Below, one piece after another: positions 18,044-28,912 of a stretch of 54,437 nucleotides of DNA. The notes under the pieces are model-generated. The model saw only the letters and a list, made by a program, of their open reading frames with translations. It had not been told where the DNA came from and did no database searches. Origin of the DNA: Verrucomicrobiota bacterium. Lineage in GTDB: Bacteria > Verrucomicrobiota > Verrucomicrobiia > Opitutales > Opitutaceae. The position numbers and the translations under genes are program-made. The stretch lies in contig JAEWNN010000031.1 in the NCBI GenBank assembly GCA_023457035.1, forward strand, positions 1-54,437, written 5' to 3'. Numbering within the stretch: the first letter of the stretch is position 1; the number at the start of each line of letters is the position of its first letter.

Positions 18044-18076
18044 GCGTGCGCGCGCGGCGGCGAGCTCGCACGCTAC
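18044..18076 (-). repeat. REP-like hairpin between convergent genes, overlapping a stop codon
   Basis: The stem GCGTGCG / CGCACGC spans the short gap between the IMPase-like and Nudix genes. On the minus strand it is headed GTAG, and the TAG of that head is the Nudix stop codon (18073-18075). It may also help end transcription from both sides. Confidence 0.45.
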
Positions 18077-18591
18077 GTTGGAATGCCCGCGGAGGGGCCA
18101 GGCAGCACCTGCTCGATCACGACGTCGAGTTTCTGCGACGGATGGCAGTCGGCGCGGAGCGCGACGAAACCGTCGCGGTGCCGGTCCCAGATCGGCCAGA
18201 GCGCTTGGCGGTCGGTTTCGGGAATCGGCAGCTTCTCGAGGGCGGCGCGCGAGAAGAATCCGAAGCGGCCTTCGGAGATGTGCGGCGGCAGGGCGTCGAT
18301 CGGCACGCGGCAGCGGAAGAGGAACATGAGCCAGTGGCCGGATCCCTCGTAAGCCTTTTCGGCGATCATGGAGAAGAGGTGGAGGTCGCGTTCGGCGACG
18401 ATCTTCAACCCGATCTCCTCGCCGACCTCGCGTGCCGCGCATTCGAAGGGGGACTCGCCGAGGTGCATCTCGAGCTTGCCACCGATGGGGCTCCAGCGGC
18501 CGGCGTTGGGCGCTTTGGTGCGTTCGATGAGCAGGAGTTCGCCGGCGCGATTTTCGACGAAGACAAGGACGCTGATCTTGTAGGGAAGCAT
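18073..18591 (-). CDS. Nudix hydrolase
   Basis: The 172-residue protein should cleave nucleoside-diphosphate-linked compounds with Mg2+ or Mn2+. The Nudix box is visible at about 37-62: GGKLEMHLGE, then seven residues, then REVGEEIGL. Compared with the classic spacing, the loop before the first Glu is two residues longer. MutT-like features include the beta-strand ISVLVFVENRAGELLLIER before the box. The ATG at 18591 is chosen because homology starts there; the open frame runs on upstream through a palindrome that is clearly non-coding. Its substrate is not predictable. Confidence 0.9.
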   Translation of the reverse strand: MLPYKISVLVFVENRAGELLLIERTKAPNAGRWSPIGGKLEMHLGESPFECAAREVGEEIGLKIVAERDLHLFSMIAEKAYEGSGHWLMFLFRCRVPIDALPPHISEGRFGFFSRAALEKLPIPETDRQALWPIWDRHRDGFVALRADCHPSQKLDVVIEQVLPGPSAGIPT

Positions 18592-18775
18592 GGCGGTGGC
18601 CGGGAAGTGCGCGCAGAGTTGGCGGAAGCGGGCGGCGTGGGAAGCGCGAAGTTCCCCGGCCTCGCCCGGGAGGCCTCCTTTCGCTGCCCGTGTGTGCGCC
18701 GCGCCGACTGTACTTCGGTTCTCTTCCCCCGACCGCCCACGCGGCATCGCCTCTTCGCGGCCACCCCTACCTGTC

Positions 18776-18807
18776 CCAAATACTCTCACGGCCGTGAAAG
18801 TATTTGG
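18776..18807. promoter_or_regulatory. 32-base palindrome, site 1 (operator-like)
   Basis: Left arm CCAAATACTCTCACGG pairs with right arm CCGTGAAAGTATTTGG with one mismatch. A related palindrome lies 76 bases away, centre to centre, and the AT-rich DNA between them (GATTGGTTAACAATAG) could hold a promoter. Two alike sites flanking a possible promoter suggest an operator pair, perhaps for the Nudix gene 185 bases away. A dispersed palindromic repeat is the alternative. Confidence 0.45.
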
Positions 18808-18851
18808 AGTAGGCAAGTCGCAAGTGATTGGTTAACAATAGCAAAAATCCG

Positions 18852-18883
18852 CCAAATAAGTTCACGGTCGTGGAGTTATTTGG
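18852..18883. promoter_or_regulatory. 32-base palindrome, site 2 (operator-like)
   Basis: Left arm CCAAATAAGTTCACGG and right arm TCGTGGAGTTATTTGG match site 1 in outline (CCAAATA, then TCACGG at the centre) with a few mismatches between arms. Confidence 0.45.
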
Positions 18884-19035
18884 CGAGGGAGGGGAGATGG
18901 GTCGTTGTTGCGGAAGGGGGCACGGGGCGTCGCTGCGGGGAGGGTGCGGCTGGGCGGTGGGGGCGCTTGGGGCGTGGGGCCGATGGGGGCCGCCCGCGAG
19001 CGCAAGCAGTGCGGCCACGCCTGGGTAGGTGGGTG

Positions 19036-19069
19036 GGAGATGAGGGTGACGTTGGCGCTGCCCCACGGC
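19036..19069. repeat. 34-base copy of gcvP coding DNA in its own 3' flank
   Basis: These 34 bases are identical to 19733-19766 inside gcvP, in the same orientation. They are bracketed by the direct repeats CACGCC-GGGTAGGTGGGTG at about 19016-19035 and 19078-19097. This looks like a small copy-paste event rather than a gene part with a function. Confidence 0.7.
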
Positions 19070-19141
19070 AGTGCTCCCACGCCGGGGTAGGTGGGTGCCC
19101 GTGGTGGTGTAGGCCGAGGGGGGGGACCAGAAGGCGCCTGT

Positions 19142-22072
<2,931 letters not shown>

Positions 22073-22142
22073 CCGGCGAGGCTAGAAACGGGGCCGGGCG
22101 GGGCAACGGGTTTCTGCGGTTTCTCGTTGGCGCTCCGCCGGA

Positions 22143-22703
22143 TCAGTGCGCGCGCTGGTAGGTGCCGATCAAGCGGGCTTCGGCGAGGATGTGGCCTTGC
22201 ATCGCCTGGAGCAGGTCGCCTTTTCTCGGATGCGGCCGGAGCGGCAGCGTGGCGATGTCCAGTGCGTAGAGCTTGAAGAAGTAGCGGTGCGGTTTGCCCG
22301 GCGGCGGGCAAGGCCCGCCGTAGCCGAGCTGGCCGAAATCGTTCATGCCCTGCAGGGCGCCATTGGGTAGCCGCTCGACGGTGGCGACGTGCTCGGGCAG
22401 GCCGGCGGCGGCAGCGGGGATGCCGTAGATCACCCAGTGCACCCAGTCGCCGGCCGGGGCGTCGGGATCGTCGCAGATCAGGGCGAAGCTGTGCGTGCCG
22501 GCGGGGGCGTCGCTCCATGTGAGCGCGGGGGAGACGTTGGCGCCGTCGCAGGTGAACCTGGACTCGATCGGCCGACTGTCGCTGAAGGCGGAGCTGGTGA
22601 GTTTCATGACGAGGGCGGGTTGGGCGGTGGTGGCAGGAAAGGCCGGGGCGGGCGGGATCGCGAGAAACAGGAGAGCGAGGGCGATGAACGGGCGAACGAT
22701 CAT
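22143..22703 (-). CDS. Exported YbhB/YbcL-family (PEBP-like) protein
   Basis: The 186-residue protein has a signal peptide (MIVRPFIALALLFLAIPPAPAFP), so it is probably periplasmic. The fold is that of phosphatidylethanolamine-binding proteins: SRFTCDGANVSPALTW, then CDDPDAPAGDWVHWVIYGIP (ligand-pocket Asp, Pro and His), and YGGPCPPPGKPHRYFFKLYALD. Bacterial members are often called Raf-kinase-inhibitor-like proteins, but their role in bacteria is not settled. The gene lies 33 bases behind the adenosine-specific-kinase-like gene, so the two are probably cotranscribed. Confidence 0.92.
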   Translation of the reverse strand: MIVRPFIALALLFLAIPPAPAFPATTAQPALVMKLTSSAFSDSRPIESRFTCDGANVSPALTWSDAPAGTHSFALICDDPDAPAGDWVHWVIYGIPAAAAGLPEHVATVERLPNGALQGMNDFGQLGYGGPCPPPGKPHRYFFKLYALDIATLPLRPHPRKGDLLQAMQGHILAEARLIGTYQRAH

Positions 22704-22736
22704 GCGGCGAAGCGGCGGTGGGTGTGCGGCGGCTCG

Positions 22737-23222
22737 CTACAACTTGTAGCCGATCTTGCGGAGGAAGTTTTTGCGGCAGGCAATGTCGTCCTCGGTCTCG
22801 ACGCCCAGCGGCGAGGCGCCGTCGATCACACCGAGGATGCCGCGGCCGAGGTCGGTGGCGGCGACGATCACCTCGGTGGGGTTGGCGGTGGCGCAGAAGA
22901 GGCGGCAGACCTCGGGCACGGCCTTGAGGGCGTTGAGGACGTTGACGGGGAAGAACCCTGCACCGAGGAAGACGATGAAAGAGTGGCCGGCCCCGATCAC
23001 CTGCGCGTTGCGCACAGCGAGTTCGGTGAGCGTGGCATCGGTGCCGGAGTGGCGGATCAGGCACTTTCCCGAGGCCTCGCAGAAGGCCAGGCCGAACTTG
23101 ATGCCCGGCACGGCGCCGACGAGCGCCTCGTGGATGTCCTCCACGGATTTGATGAAGTGCGTCTGCCCGAGGACGAAATTGGTCTCATCCGGTTTCTCGA
23201 TCCTGACGCTGGTCAGTTGCAT
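22737..23222 (-). CDS. Adenosine-specific kinase family protein (DUF355)
   Basis: The 161-residue protein resembles the small family PF04008 throughout, from the opening phrase about forming a complex (VRIEKPDETNFVLGQTHFIKSVEDI, shortened here) to the end GVIDGASPLGVETEDD. The family is named adenosine-specific kinase from structural work on archaeal members, and its physiological role is poorly known. Key stretches include VPGIKFGLAFCEASGKCLIRHSG and VIGAGHSFIVFLG. It lies upstream of the PEBP gene on the same strand. No signal peptide is seen, so it is cytoplasmic. Confidence 0.85.
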   Translation of the reverse strand: MQLTSVRIEKPDETNFVLGQTHFIKSVEDIHEALVGAVPGIKFGLAFCEASGKCLIRHSGTDATLTELAVRNAQVIGAGHSFIVFLGAGFFPVNVLNALKAVPEVCRLFCATANPTEVIVAATDLGRGILGVIDGASPLGVETEDDIACRKNFLRKIGYKL

Positions 23223-23329
23223 CGCCGCCTCCTGGTTGCCGAGGCCTTTGAGTTGCCGGAGAATGGCGCCGCGTCAAACCGGCGGCGGTGATCGGGGGGG
23301 CGAGAGAACGACTCATTCCGGACATGAGA

Positions 23330-23354
23330 AAGGCCGGGCGCTCGGCCCGGCCTT
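23330..23354 (-). terminator. Terminator after sucD
   Basis: The perfect 10-base stem AAGGCCGGGC / GCCCGGCCTT is followed on the minus strand by TTTCTC. It lies about 50 bases after the sucD stop codon and probably ends the sucC-sucD transcript. Confidence 0.75.
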
Positions 23355-23365
23355 GGGAGAGACGG

Positions 23366-23391
23366 AGCGGCGTTCTCACGAACGCCGCTAC
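23366..23391 (-). repeat. REP-like palindrome, GTAG-headed
   Basis: On the minus strand GTAGCGGCGTT is followed by a six-base loop and AACGCCGCT. It lies between the sucD stop codon and its terminator. Confidence 0.6.
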
Positions 23392-23404
23392 CTGGAGGAA
23401 GCGT

Positions 23405-24328
23405 TCAGGCGAGCTTCACGCCCATCTTCTGGGCGGCGCGGATGAGGGCGTCGGCCATGTCGGACGGGGTCGCTGCGACTTCGATACCGCACTCCTGGAA
23501 GACCTTGATCTTGGCGGCGGCGGTGTCCTCGGCTCCGCCGACGATCGCGCCGGCGTGGCCCATGCGGCGACCGGCGGGAGCGGTGGCGCCGGCGATGAAG
23601 CCGGCGACCGGCTTCTTGCAGTTGGCCTTGATCCAGCGGGCGGCCTCAGCCTCGGCGTTGCCGCCGATTTCGCCGATCAGGATGAAGCCCCAGGTGTCGG
23701 GGTCGGCGGCGAACATCTTGATGACGTCGAGGTGGGAGGTGCCGTTGACGGGGTCGCCGCCGATACCGACGGTGGTGGACTGGCCGATACCCTTGACGGT
23801 GAGCTGGTAGACGGCCTCGTAGGTGAGGGTGCCGGAGCGGGAGACGACGCCGACGTGGCCCTTCTTGTTGATGTAGCCGGGGGCGATGCCGATGCGGCAG
23901 CCGCCGTGGCTGTCCTTGCCGGAGCCGGGGCAGACGAGGCCGGGGCAGTTGGGGCCGACGAGGCGGGTCTTGGAGCCGGCCATGGCGCGCTTCACGCGGA
24001 CCATGTCGCGGATCGGAATGCCCTCGGTGATGGCGACGGCGAGGTCGAGGCCGGCGTCGACGCATTCGAGGATGGCGTCGGCGGCGAACGGCGGCGGGAC
24101 GAAGATGGCGGAGACGGTGGCGCCGGTGGCCTGGGCGGCCTCGGCGACGGTGTTGAAGATCGGGACCTTGACGGAGCCGTGTTCGAAGAACTGGCCGCCC
24201 TTGCCCGGGGTGACGCCGGCGACGATCTGGGTGCCGTAGTCGAGGGAGAGCTTGGCGTGGCGCCCGCCGAACTCGCCGGTGATGCCTTGGACGAGGACGC
24301 GGGTTTCGGGAGTGATGAGAATGGACAT
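23405..24328 (-). CDS. sucD: Succinate-CoA ligase alpha subunit
   Basis: The 307-residue subunit works with SucC to convert succinyl-CoA to succinate with formation of ATP or GTP. It carries the CoA-binding motif VLVQGITGEFGGRHA at 11-25 and the phospho-His H258 in GHAGAIVGGA. Compared with E. coli, the loop near 130-147 (LVCPGSGKDSHGGCRIG) is longer by about six residues. It follows sucC by 48 bases on the same strand, in the usual order. The start at 24328 (MSILITPETRVLVQG) fits the family. Confidence 0.97.
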   Translation of the reverse strand: MSILITPETRVLVQGITGEFGGRHAKLSLDYGTQIVAGVTPGKGGQFFEHGSVKVPIFNTVAEAAQATGATVSAIFVPPPFAADAILECVDAGLDLAVAITEGIPIRDMVRVKRAMAGSKTRLVGPNCPGLVCPGSGKDSHGGCRIGIAPGYINKKGHVGVVSRSGTLTYEAVYQLTVKGIGQSTTVGIGGDPVNGTSHLDVIKMFAADPDTWGFILIGEIGGNAEAEAARWIKANCKKPVAGFIAGATAPAGRRMGHAGAIVGGAEDTAAAKIKVFQECGIEVAATPSDMADALIRAAQKMGVKLA

Positions 24329-24376
24329 GGGAGAAGATCGGTTGAACGTTGGTGGTTTCGAAGAGCGTATCCGGGG

Positions 24377-25558
24377 TTAGGAGACGAGCTTCACGATCTT
24401 CTCGGCGGCGTCGGCCATCGAGGTGGCGGTGGTGAGCTGGAGACCGGAGTCGGCGAGGGTCTGTTTGCCGGCGGCGGCGTTGTTGCCCTCGAGACGGACG
24501 ACGAGCGGCATGGAGAGCGCGGTTTCCTTGGCGGCGGCGACGATGCCGGTGGCGATGACGTTGCAGTCCATGATGCCGCCGAAGATGTTCACGAGGATCC
24601 CCTTCACGTTCTTGTCGGAGAGGATGATCTTGAAGGCCGCGGCGACCTGGTCCTTGGAGGCGCTGCCGCCGACATCGAGGAAGTTGGCCGGGTTGCCGCC
24701 GTAGTGCTTGATGATGTCCATCGTGCTCATGGCGAGGCCGGCGCCGTTGACGAGGCAGGCGATGTTACCGTCGAGCGCGATGTAGGAGAGGTTGAACTTG
24801 GAGGCCTCGACTTCCTTGGGGTCCTCCTCGTTGAGGTCGCGCAGCGCGACGACCTCGGGGTGGCGGAAGAGGGCGTTGTCGTCGAAGGAGACCTTGGCGT
24901 CGAGGGCGAGGACGCGGCCGTCGCCGGTGGTGATGAGGGGGTTGATCTCGACCATGGAGCAGTCGAGCTCCCACCAGCAGCGGTAGAGGGCCTCGATGAG
25001 CTTGCAGGCGGACTTGAATTCGTCGCCGCGGAAGCCGAGGCCGAAGGCCACCTGTCGTGTCTGGAAACCTTGGAGACCGACGGCGGGATCGACGAAGACC
25101 TTGGTGATCTTTTCAGGGGTCTCGTGGGCGACCTTCTCGATCTCCACGCCGCCCTCGGTGGAGGCGATGATGACGGGGCGGGAGGAGCCGCGGTCGAGGA
25201 GGATGGCGAGGTAGTACTCCTTCTTGATGGAGACGGCCTCGGTGAAATAGATGGTGTTGACCTTGCGGCCGACGGGCCCGGTCTGGACGGTCACCAGTGT
25301 ATTTCCAAGCATGTGACGGGCGACCTCGATCGCCTCGGCGGGGGACTTGGTCAGCTTGACGCCGCCCTTGTAACCGTCGATGAAGGAGCCCTTGCCGCGT
25401 CCACCGGCGTGGATCTGCGCCTTAACGACGCACGGTCCATCCCCCAGTGTCTGAACGGCAGAGGCGAATTCGGTAACCGATTTCGCCGGCACTCCCCGCG
25501 GCACCGCAATGCCGAATCGCTCGAAGAGCGCCTTTGCCTGAAACTCGTGGATGTTCAT
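24377..25558 (-). CDS. sucC: Succinate-CoA ligase beta subunit
   Basis: The 393-residue beta subunit holds the ATP-grasp domain and binds succinate and nucleotide. It starts MNIHEFQAKALFERFGI, typical of the family, and has the nucleotide loop HAGGRGKGSF at about 51-60. The C-terminal CoA-ligase part has ILVNIFGGIMDCNVIATGI. Length is near the usual 388. It is the first gene of the sucC-sucD pair. The start codon is preceded by CTTTCAAC, with no clear Shine-Dalgarno site. Confidence 0.97.
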   Translation of the reverse strand: MNIHEFQAKALFERFGIAVPRGVPAKSVTEFASAVQTLGDGPCVVKAQIHAGGRGKGSFIDGYKGGVKLTKSPAEAIEVARHMLGNTLVTVQTGPVGRKVNTIYFTEAVSIKKEYYLAILLDRGSSRPVIIASTEGGVEIEKVAHETPEKITKVFVDPAVGLQGFQTRQVAFGLGFRGDEFKSACKLIEALYRCWWELDCSMVEINPLITTGDGRVLALDAKVSFDDNALFRHPEVVALRDLNEEDPKEVEASKFNLSYIALDGNIACLVNGAGLAMSTMDIIKHYGGNPANFLDVGGSASKDQVAAAFKIILSDKNVKGILVNIFGGIMDCNVIATGIVAAAKETALSMPLVVRLEGNNAAAGKQTLADSGLQLTTATSMADAAEKIVKLVS

Positions 25559-25659
25559 GTTGAAAGGCTAATGCTCATCCGCCGGCGGCCGGGCTGCACG
25601 GAAAAAAACCGCGGTTGGTCGTGCGCCTGCGTTCGAACAGTTTGACGGGGCGGGCGGTG

Positions 25660-27585
25660 TCATGGTTGTGGCGAGATCCGAAACACGGGGCCGGCGGCGG
25701 GGCGACGCTCCTTCTTGGCGAAATACTCCTGCATGATCGCCCGGGCGACGGGCGCGCCGTGGCGGCCGCCGCCGTACTCGACATCGGGCTCGCCGCCCTC
25801 GAGCGCGATGGCGATGGCGATCTCGGGTCGCTCGACGGGGGCGAAGCAGACGAACCAGGCGACGTTGAGGTTCTTGCCGTCCTTCTTGATCTGGGCGGTG
25901 CCGGTCTTGCCGGCGACGCGCACGCCCTCGACGCGCGCGAGCTTGCCGGTGCCGATGCCGATGACCCGCTCGAGGCCGTCGACGACGGCTTGGTAGTCGG
26001 CGGTGGAGAGCCCGAGGGGGACGCGCGGGAACTTGCCGGAGGGCGAGCGGCCGGGCTGGTGCAGGATGGTGGGGACGGTGAGGGACTCGCCGCGGGCGAA
26101 CGAGGCGATGAAGCAGGCCATCTGGAGGGGCGAGAAGATGAGCGCACCCTGGCCGATGGACATGTTGGCGGTGTCGCCGGGATTCCAGCCGCCCGCGCCG
26201 GTCTTCCTCTTCCAGGCGGGGTCGGGGACGTTCATCCGGCGGGTCTCGTTGAGTTCGATACCGGAGGGGCGGTCGAGGTGGAAACGGCGGGCCTCCTCGG
26301 CGAGCGCCTCGACGCCGGTCTCGAGGCCGAGCTGGTAGTAGTAGACGTTGCAGCTCAGGGCGAGGGCCTTGCGGAGGTCGACCTGGCCGTGGGCGTGGCG
26401 GTCGTGGCAGGCGAAGAGGCGGGTGCCGACCTGATGGAAACCGTTGCAGGTGAGCTGCTCGCCCGGCGAGATCGCGCCGGCGCGCAGGGCGGCGCAGGAG
26501 GTGACGATCTTGAAGGTGGAGCCGGGCGGATACAGGCCGTTGACGGCGCGGTTGAACCAGCCGCCTTCGTCGTTGATGCGCTTGAACGTCGCGGTCGACA
26601 TGCGGGGCGAGAGCTCGTTGAGGTCGTAGTCGGGCTTGCTGCACAGGGCGAGGACCTCGCCGCTGGCGACCTCGATCACGGCCAGGCCGCCGACCAGGCC
26701 CTGCATCGCGCGGTCGGCGACGAGCTGCAGGTCGATGTCGAGGCTGGTCATGAGGTTGGCGCCCTGCTGCGGCTTCTGCCGGTAGAGGGGCGGGTCGATC
26801 TTGAAGCCGGCGGGATCGACGCGGTAGATGATGCCGCCGGTCTGCCCCTGGAGCTGGTCGTCGTAGACCTTCTCGAGGCCGTCCTTGCCGATGGTGCCGC
26901 GGATGTGGAAGGTGCGCAGGTCCTCGCCCTCGATGTCGGAGGCGGGCAGCTCGTCGTTGGCGCCGACGTAGCCGAGCGCATGGGCGGCGGCGGAGCCGTA
27001 GGGGTAGCTGCGCATGCTCGCGTTGTAGACCTGGAGCGGACCGCGGACGGGCAGCTGCTCGAGCAGGCGGGCATACTCGGTGGGGCTGAGGTCGTCGACG
27101 AGGATGTAGGGAAGAAGCAACTCCTGGCCGATGTGGCGGTCGAGGGCGTCGGGGTCGACGCGGTCGGTGCGGCCGAGGATGCGGTTGACGCGGTCGAGGT
27201 AGCGCTGGGCGACGGCGGCGCGGGCGAGGCTCTCGAGCTCGCGGCCGGAGGGGCGGATCTCGCGCTCCATCTGGCGGTAGTTGCGCACGATCTGGATGAG
27301 CTCGCGGCGGAACTCGAGGCGGAGCTCGGCAAGGTGGAGCACGGCGGAGAAGCGGGCGCGGTTGCCCACGAGCACGCGGCCCTCGCGGTCGGTGATGTTG
27401 CCCCGCGGCCCGGGGATGAGCACGCGGCGCTGGTTCTGGACCTTCTCGCGCTCGACGTATTCATCGGTGCGCACGAGCTGGCGGAAGGCCAGGCCGGCGA
27501 CGAGGATGAGCAGCAGCGCCCCCAGCAGCGCGTAGAAGAGCAGCAGGCGCGGGTCGTAGCTTTTCTTGGATTCGACGATGGCCAT
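25660..27585 (-). CDS. mrdA: Penicillin-binding protein 2 (elongation transpeptidase)
   Basis: This 641-residue class B PBP cross-links peptidoglycan during cell elongation. It has one N-terminal membrane helix (about 13-35, LLLFYALLGALLLILVAGLA), a dimerisation/pedestal region with the RG box (RVLIPGPRGNITDREGRVL) and a transpeptidase domain. The active-site Ser is S356 with K359 (YPPGSTFK), the second motif is SCN in LALSCNVYYY, and the third is KTG starting at K560 (AGKTGTAQI). The ATG at 27585 puts the membrane helix near the N-terminus; the in-frame extension upstream is Pro/Arg-rich and unlikely. No rodA or mreBCD gene follows it. Confidence 0.95.
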   Translation of the reverse strand: MAIVESKKSYDPRLLLFYALLGALLLILVAGLAFRQLVRTDEYVEREKVQNQRRVLIPGPRGNITDREGRVLVGNRARFSAVLHLAELRLEFRRELIQIVRNYRQMEREIRPSGRELESLARAAVAQRYLDRVNRILGRTDRVDPDALDRHIGQELLLPYILVDDLSPTEYARLLEQLPVRGPLQVYNASMRSYPYGSAAAHALGYVGANDELPASDIEGEDLRTFHIRGTIGKDGLEKVYDDQLQGQTGGIIYRVDPAGFKIDPPLYRQKPQQGANLMTSLDIDLQLVADRAMQGLVGGLAVIEVASGEVLALCSKPDYDLNELSPRMSTATFKRINDEGGWFNRAVNGLYPPGSTFKIVTSCAALRAGAISPGEQLTCNGFHQVGTRLFACHDRHAHGQVDLRKALALSCNVYYYQLGLETGVEALAEEARRFHLDRPSGIELNETRRMNVPDPAWKRKTGAGGWNPGDTANMSIGQGALIFSPLQMACFIASFARGESLTVPTILHQPGRSPSGKFPRVPLGLSTADYQAVVDGLERVIGIGTGKLARVEGVRVAGKTGTAQIKKDGKNLNVAWFVCFAPVERPEIAIAIALEGGEPDVEYGGGRHGAPVARAIMQEYFAKKERRPAAGPVFRISPQP

Positions 27586-27629
27586 GCCGGTGGGGACGAG
27601 AGGAACGGGCCGCGCGGGCGGGGGCAACG

Positions 27630-28439
27630 TCAGAACCGCCCGCGCGCCACGGCGCGGCGCAAGACCCAGCCCCAGAGGCGGGGCAGGTGGCGCTTGAGGC
27701 GCACGGCCCACAGTTCGGGCCCGCCGACGAAGACCTCGTCGCGGCGGTGCACGAGCGCGCGTAGGACAGCGGTGGCGACACGCTCGGGGGCGAGGCCGCG
27801 CGCCTGGCCGCGATCGAGGCGGGCGTGGGGGGCGCCGTCGGCGGCGAGGGCATGGCGGGAGAGAGCGGTGCGCACGTAGCCGGGGCAGACGAGGCAGACG
27901 TGGAGGCCCTGCGGGCCGACCTCGGCGCGCAGCGAGTCGAACCAGCCGTGGAGCGCGTGTTTGGCGGCGGCGTAGGCGGCGCGTTTCGGCGTGCCGATGT
28001 AGCCCATGACGCTGCTGACCGCGACGATGCTGCCATGGCGCCGGGCGAGCAGGAGGGGCAGCGCGGCCTTGGTGAGGCCGACCGCGCCGAAGTAGTTCAC
28101 CTCCATCACGGCACGTTCGACGGCGGGGAGCGTATCCTGCACGAGGGCGCGTTGGCCGATGCCGCCGTTGTTCACGAGCACATCGAGGCGGCCGAACCGG
28201 GTCTGCACGGCGGCGGCGGCGGGCGCGAAGTCCTGGGGACGCGTGAGGTCGAGCGGGAGGACAAACGGCGGCGGCGCACCGGTGCAGCGCGCCGCCACGC
28301 GGGCGAGTTCGCCGGCCCGACGGGCGGAGAGGACCAGTTGCGCGCCGGCTTGGGCGAAGGCGACGGCGCAGGCTTCGCCGATGCCGGAGGAGGCGCCGGT
28401 GATCCAGACGACGCGGCCGGCGAAAGGGGCGGGGCTCAT
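27630..28439 (-). CDS. Short-chain dehydrogenase/reductase
   Basis: The 269-residue classical SDR has the cofactor motif TGASSGIG at about 14-21, NNGG near 89-92 and the catalytic set S-YAAAK (VSSVMGY, then YAAAKHALHGWFDSL). The pattern after the Lys and the long C-terminal tail (LPRLWGWVLRRAVARGRF) resemble the DHRS7-like, membrane-associated branch of SDRs. Substrate is unknown. The stop codon is 44 bases from the PBP2 start on the same strand, so the two may be cotranscribed. Confidence 0.9.
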   Translation of the reverse strand: MSPAPFAGRVVWITGASSGIGEACAVAFAQAGAQLVLSARRAGELARVAARCTGAPPPFVLPLDLTRPQDFAPAAAAVQTRFGRLDVLVNNGGIGQRALVQDTLPAVERAVMEVNYFGAVGLTKAALPLLLARRHGSIVAVSSVMGYIGTPKRAAYAAAKHALHGWFDSLRAEVGPQGLHVCLVCPGYVRTALSRHALAADGAPHARLDRGQARGLAPERVATAVLRALVHRRDEVFVGGPELWAVRLKRHLPRLWGWVLRRAVARGRF

Positions 28440-28452
28440 GCGGGGCGCGTGT

Positions 28453-28872
28453 TCAGGGCGCCGGTTGGAGCACGACCTCGACGTCGTAGGGCTGGTCCTT
28501 GGTGATGACCGGGACCGGCTCGGGCTGGACCCAGAGCGGGCGGCCCTTGTGCAGGATACGCGCCTCGACGCCGTAGTCGTGTGTCGGATTGACGGCGCCG
28601 GCGTTGAAGAACAGGCGGTAGCGCAGCGGCAGTTGGCCGGGGTTGGAGTCGATGCGTTCGGCCAGGACCAACGGCCGGGTGTCGGGGCGGGTGAAGTCGA
28701 CGAGCCGGAGTTCGAGGACGGAACCGTAGGCCAGCGTGGTGGCCTCGGCGCAGCGCAGGGTGCAGACGACGGAGGGCAGCGGGGCGGGCCCGGTGTCCGT
28801 GGTCACGCAGCCGGCCAGACCCAGCACGAGCGGGAGCAGCGCGAGGAGAAAGTGGGGACGAACGAATTTCAC
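28453..28872 (-). CDS. YbaY/YscW-type lipoprotein
   Basis: The protein has 139 residues from a GTG at 28872, chosen because it begins directly with a lipoprotein signal (VKFVRPHFLLALLPLVLGLAGC, lipobox LAGC). After the lipid-carrying Cys it is a small beta-rich domain (GSVLELRLVDFTR, PLRYRLFFNAGAVNPTHDYGVEARI), matching the YbaY-like lipoprotein fold in outline. It is expected on the periplasmic face of a membrane. It lies between the AsmA-like and SDR genes, 13 bases before the SDR start. Confidence 0.75.
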   Translation of the reverse strand: MKFVRPHFLLALLPLVLGLAGCVTTDTGPAPLPSVVCTLRCAEATTLAYGSVLELRLVDFTRPDTRPLVLAERIDSNPGQLPLRYRLFFNAGAVNPTHDYGVEARILHKGRPLWVQPEPVPVITKDQPYDVEVVLQPAP

Positions 28873-28912
28873 GGCGACGACGGGGCGAGCGTGGGCGAAA
28901 ATCCGGCGGAGT

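Larger units (their letters stand above)
18592..19141. other. Long gap with two large palindromes and a gcvP fragment
   Basis: This gap lies between the stop of gcvP and the start of the Nudix gene, both on the minus strand. It holds twin 32-base palindromes (18776-18807 and 18852-18883), a direct repeat of about 21 bases (19015-19035 and 19077-19097), and a 34-base exact copy of gcvP DNA (19036-19069). No gene is supported. Confidence 0.5.

Noticed and set aside
23288..25645. A long open frame antisense to sucC and sucD
   Set aside because: The translation is Gly/Val/Asp/Glu-rich with no motifs and covers two well-recognised genes on the other strand.
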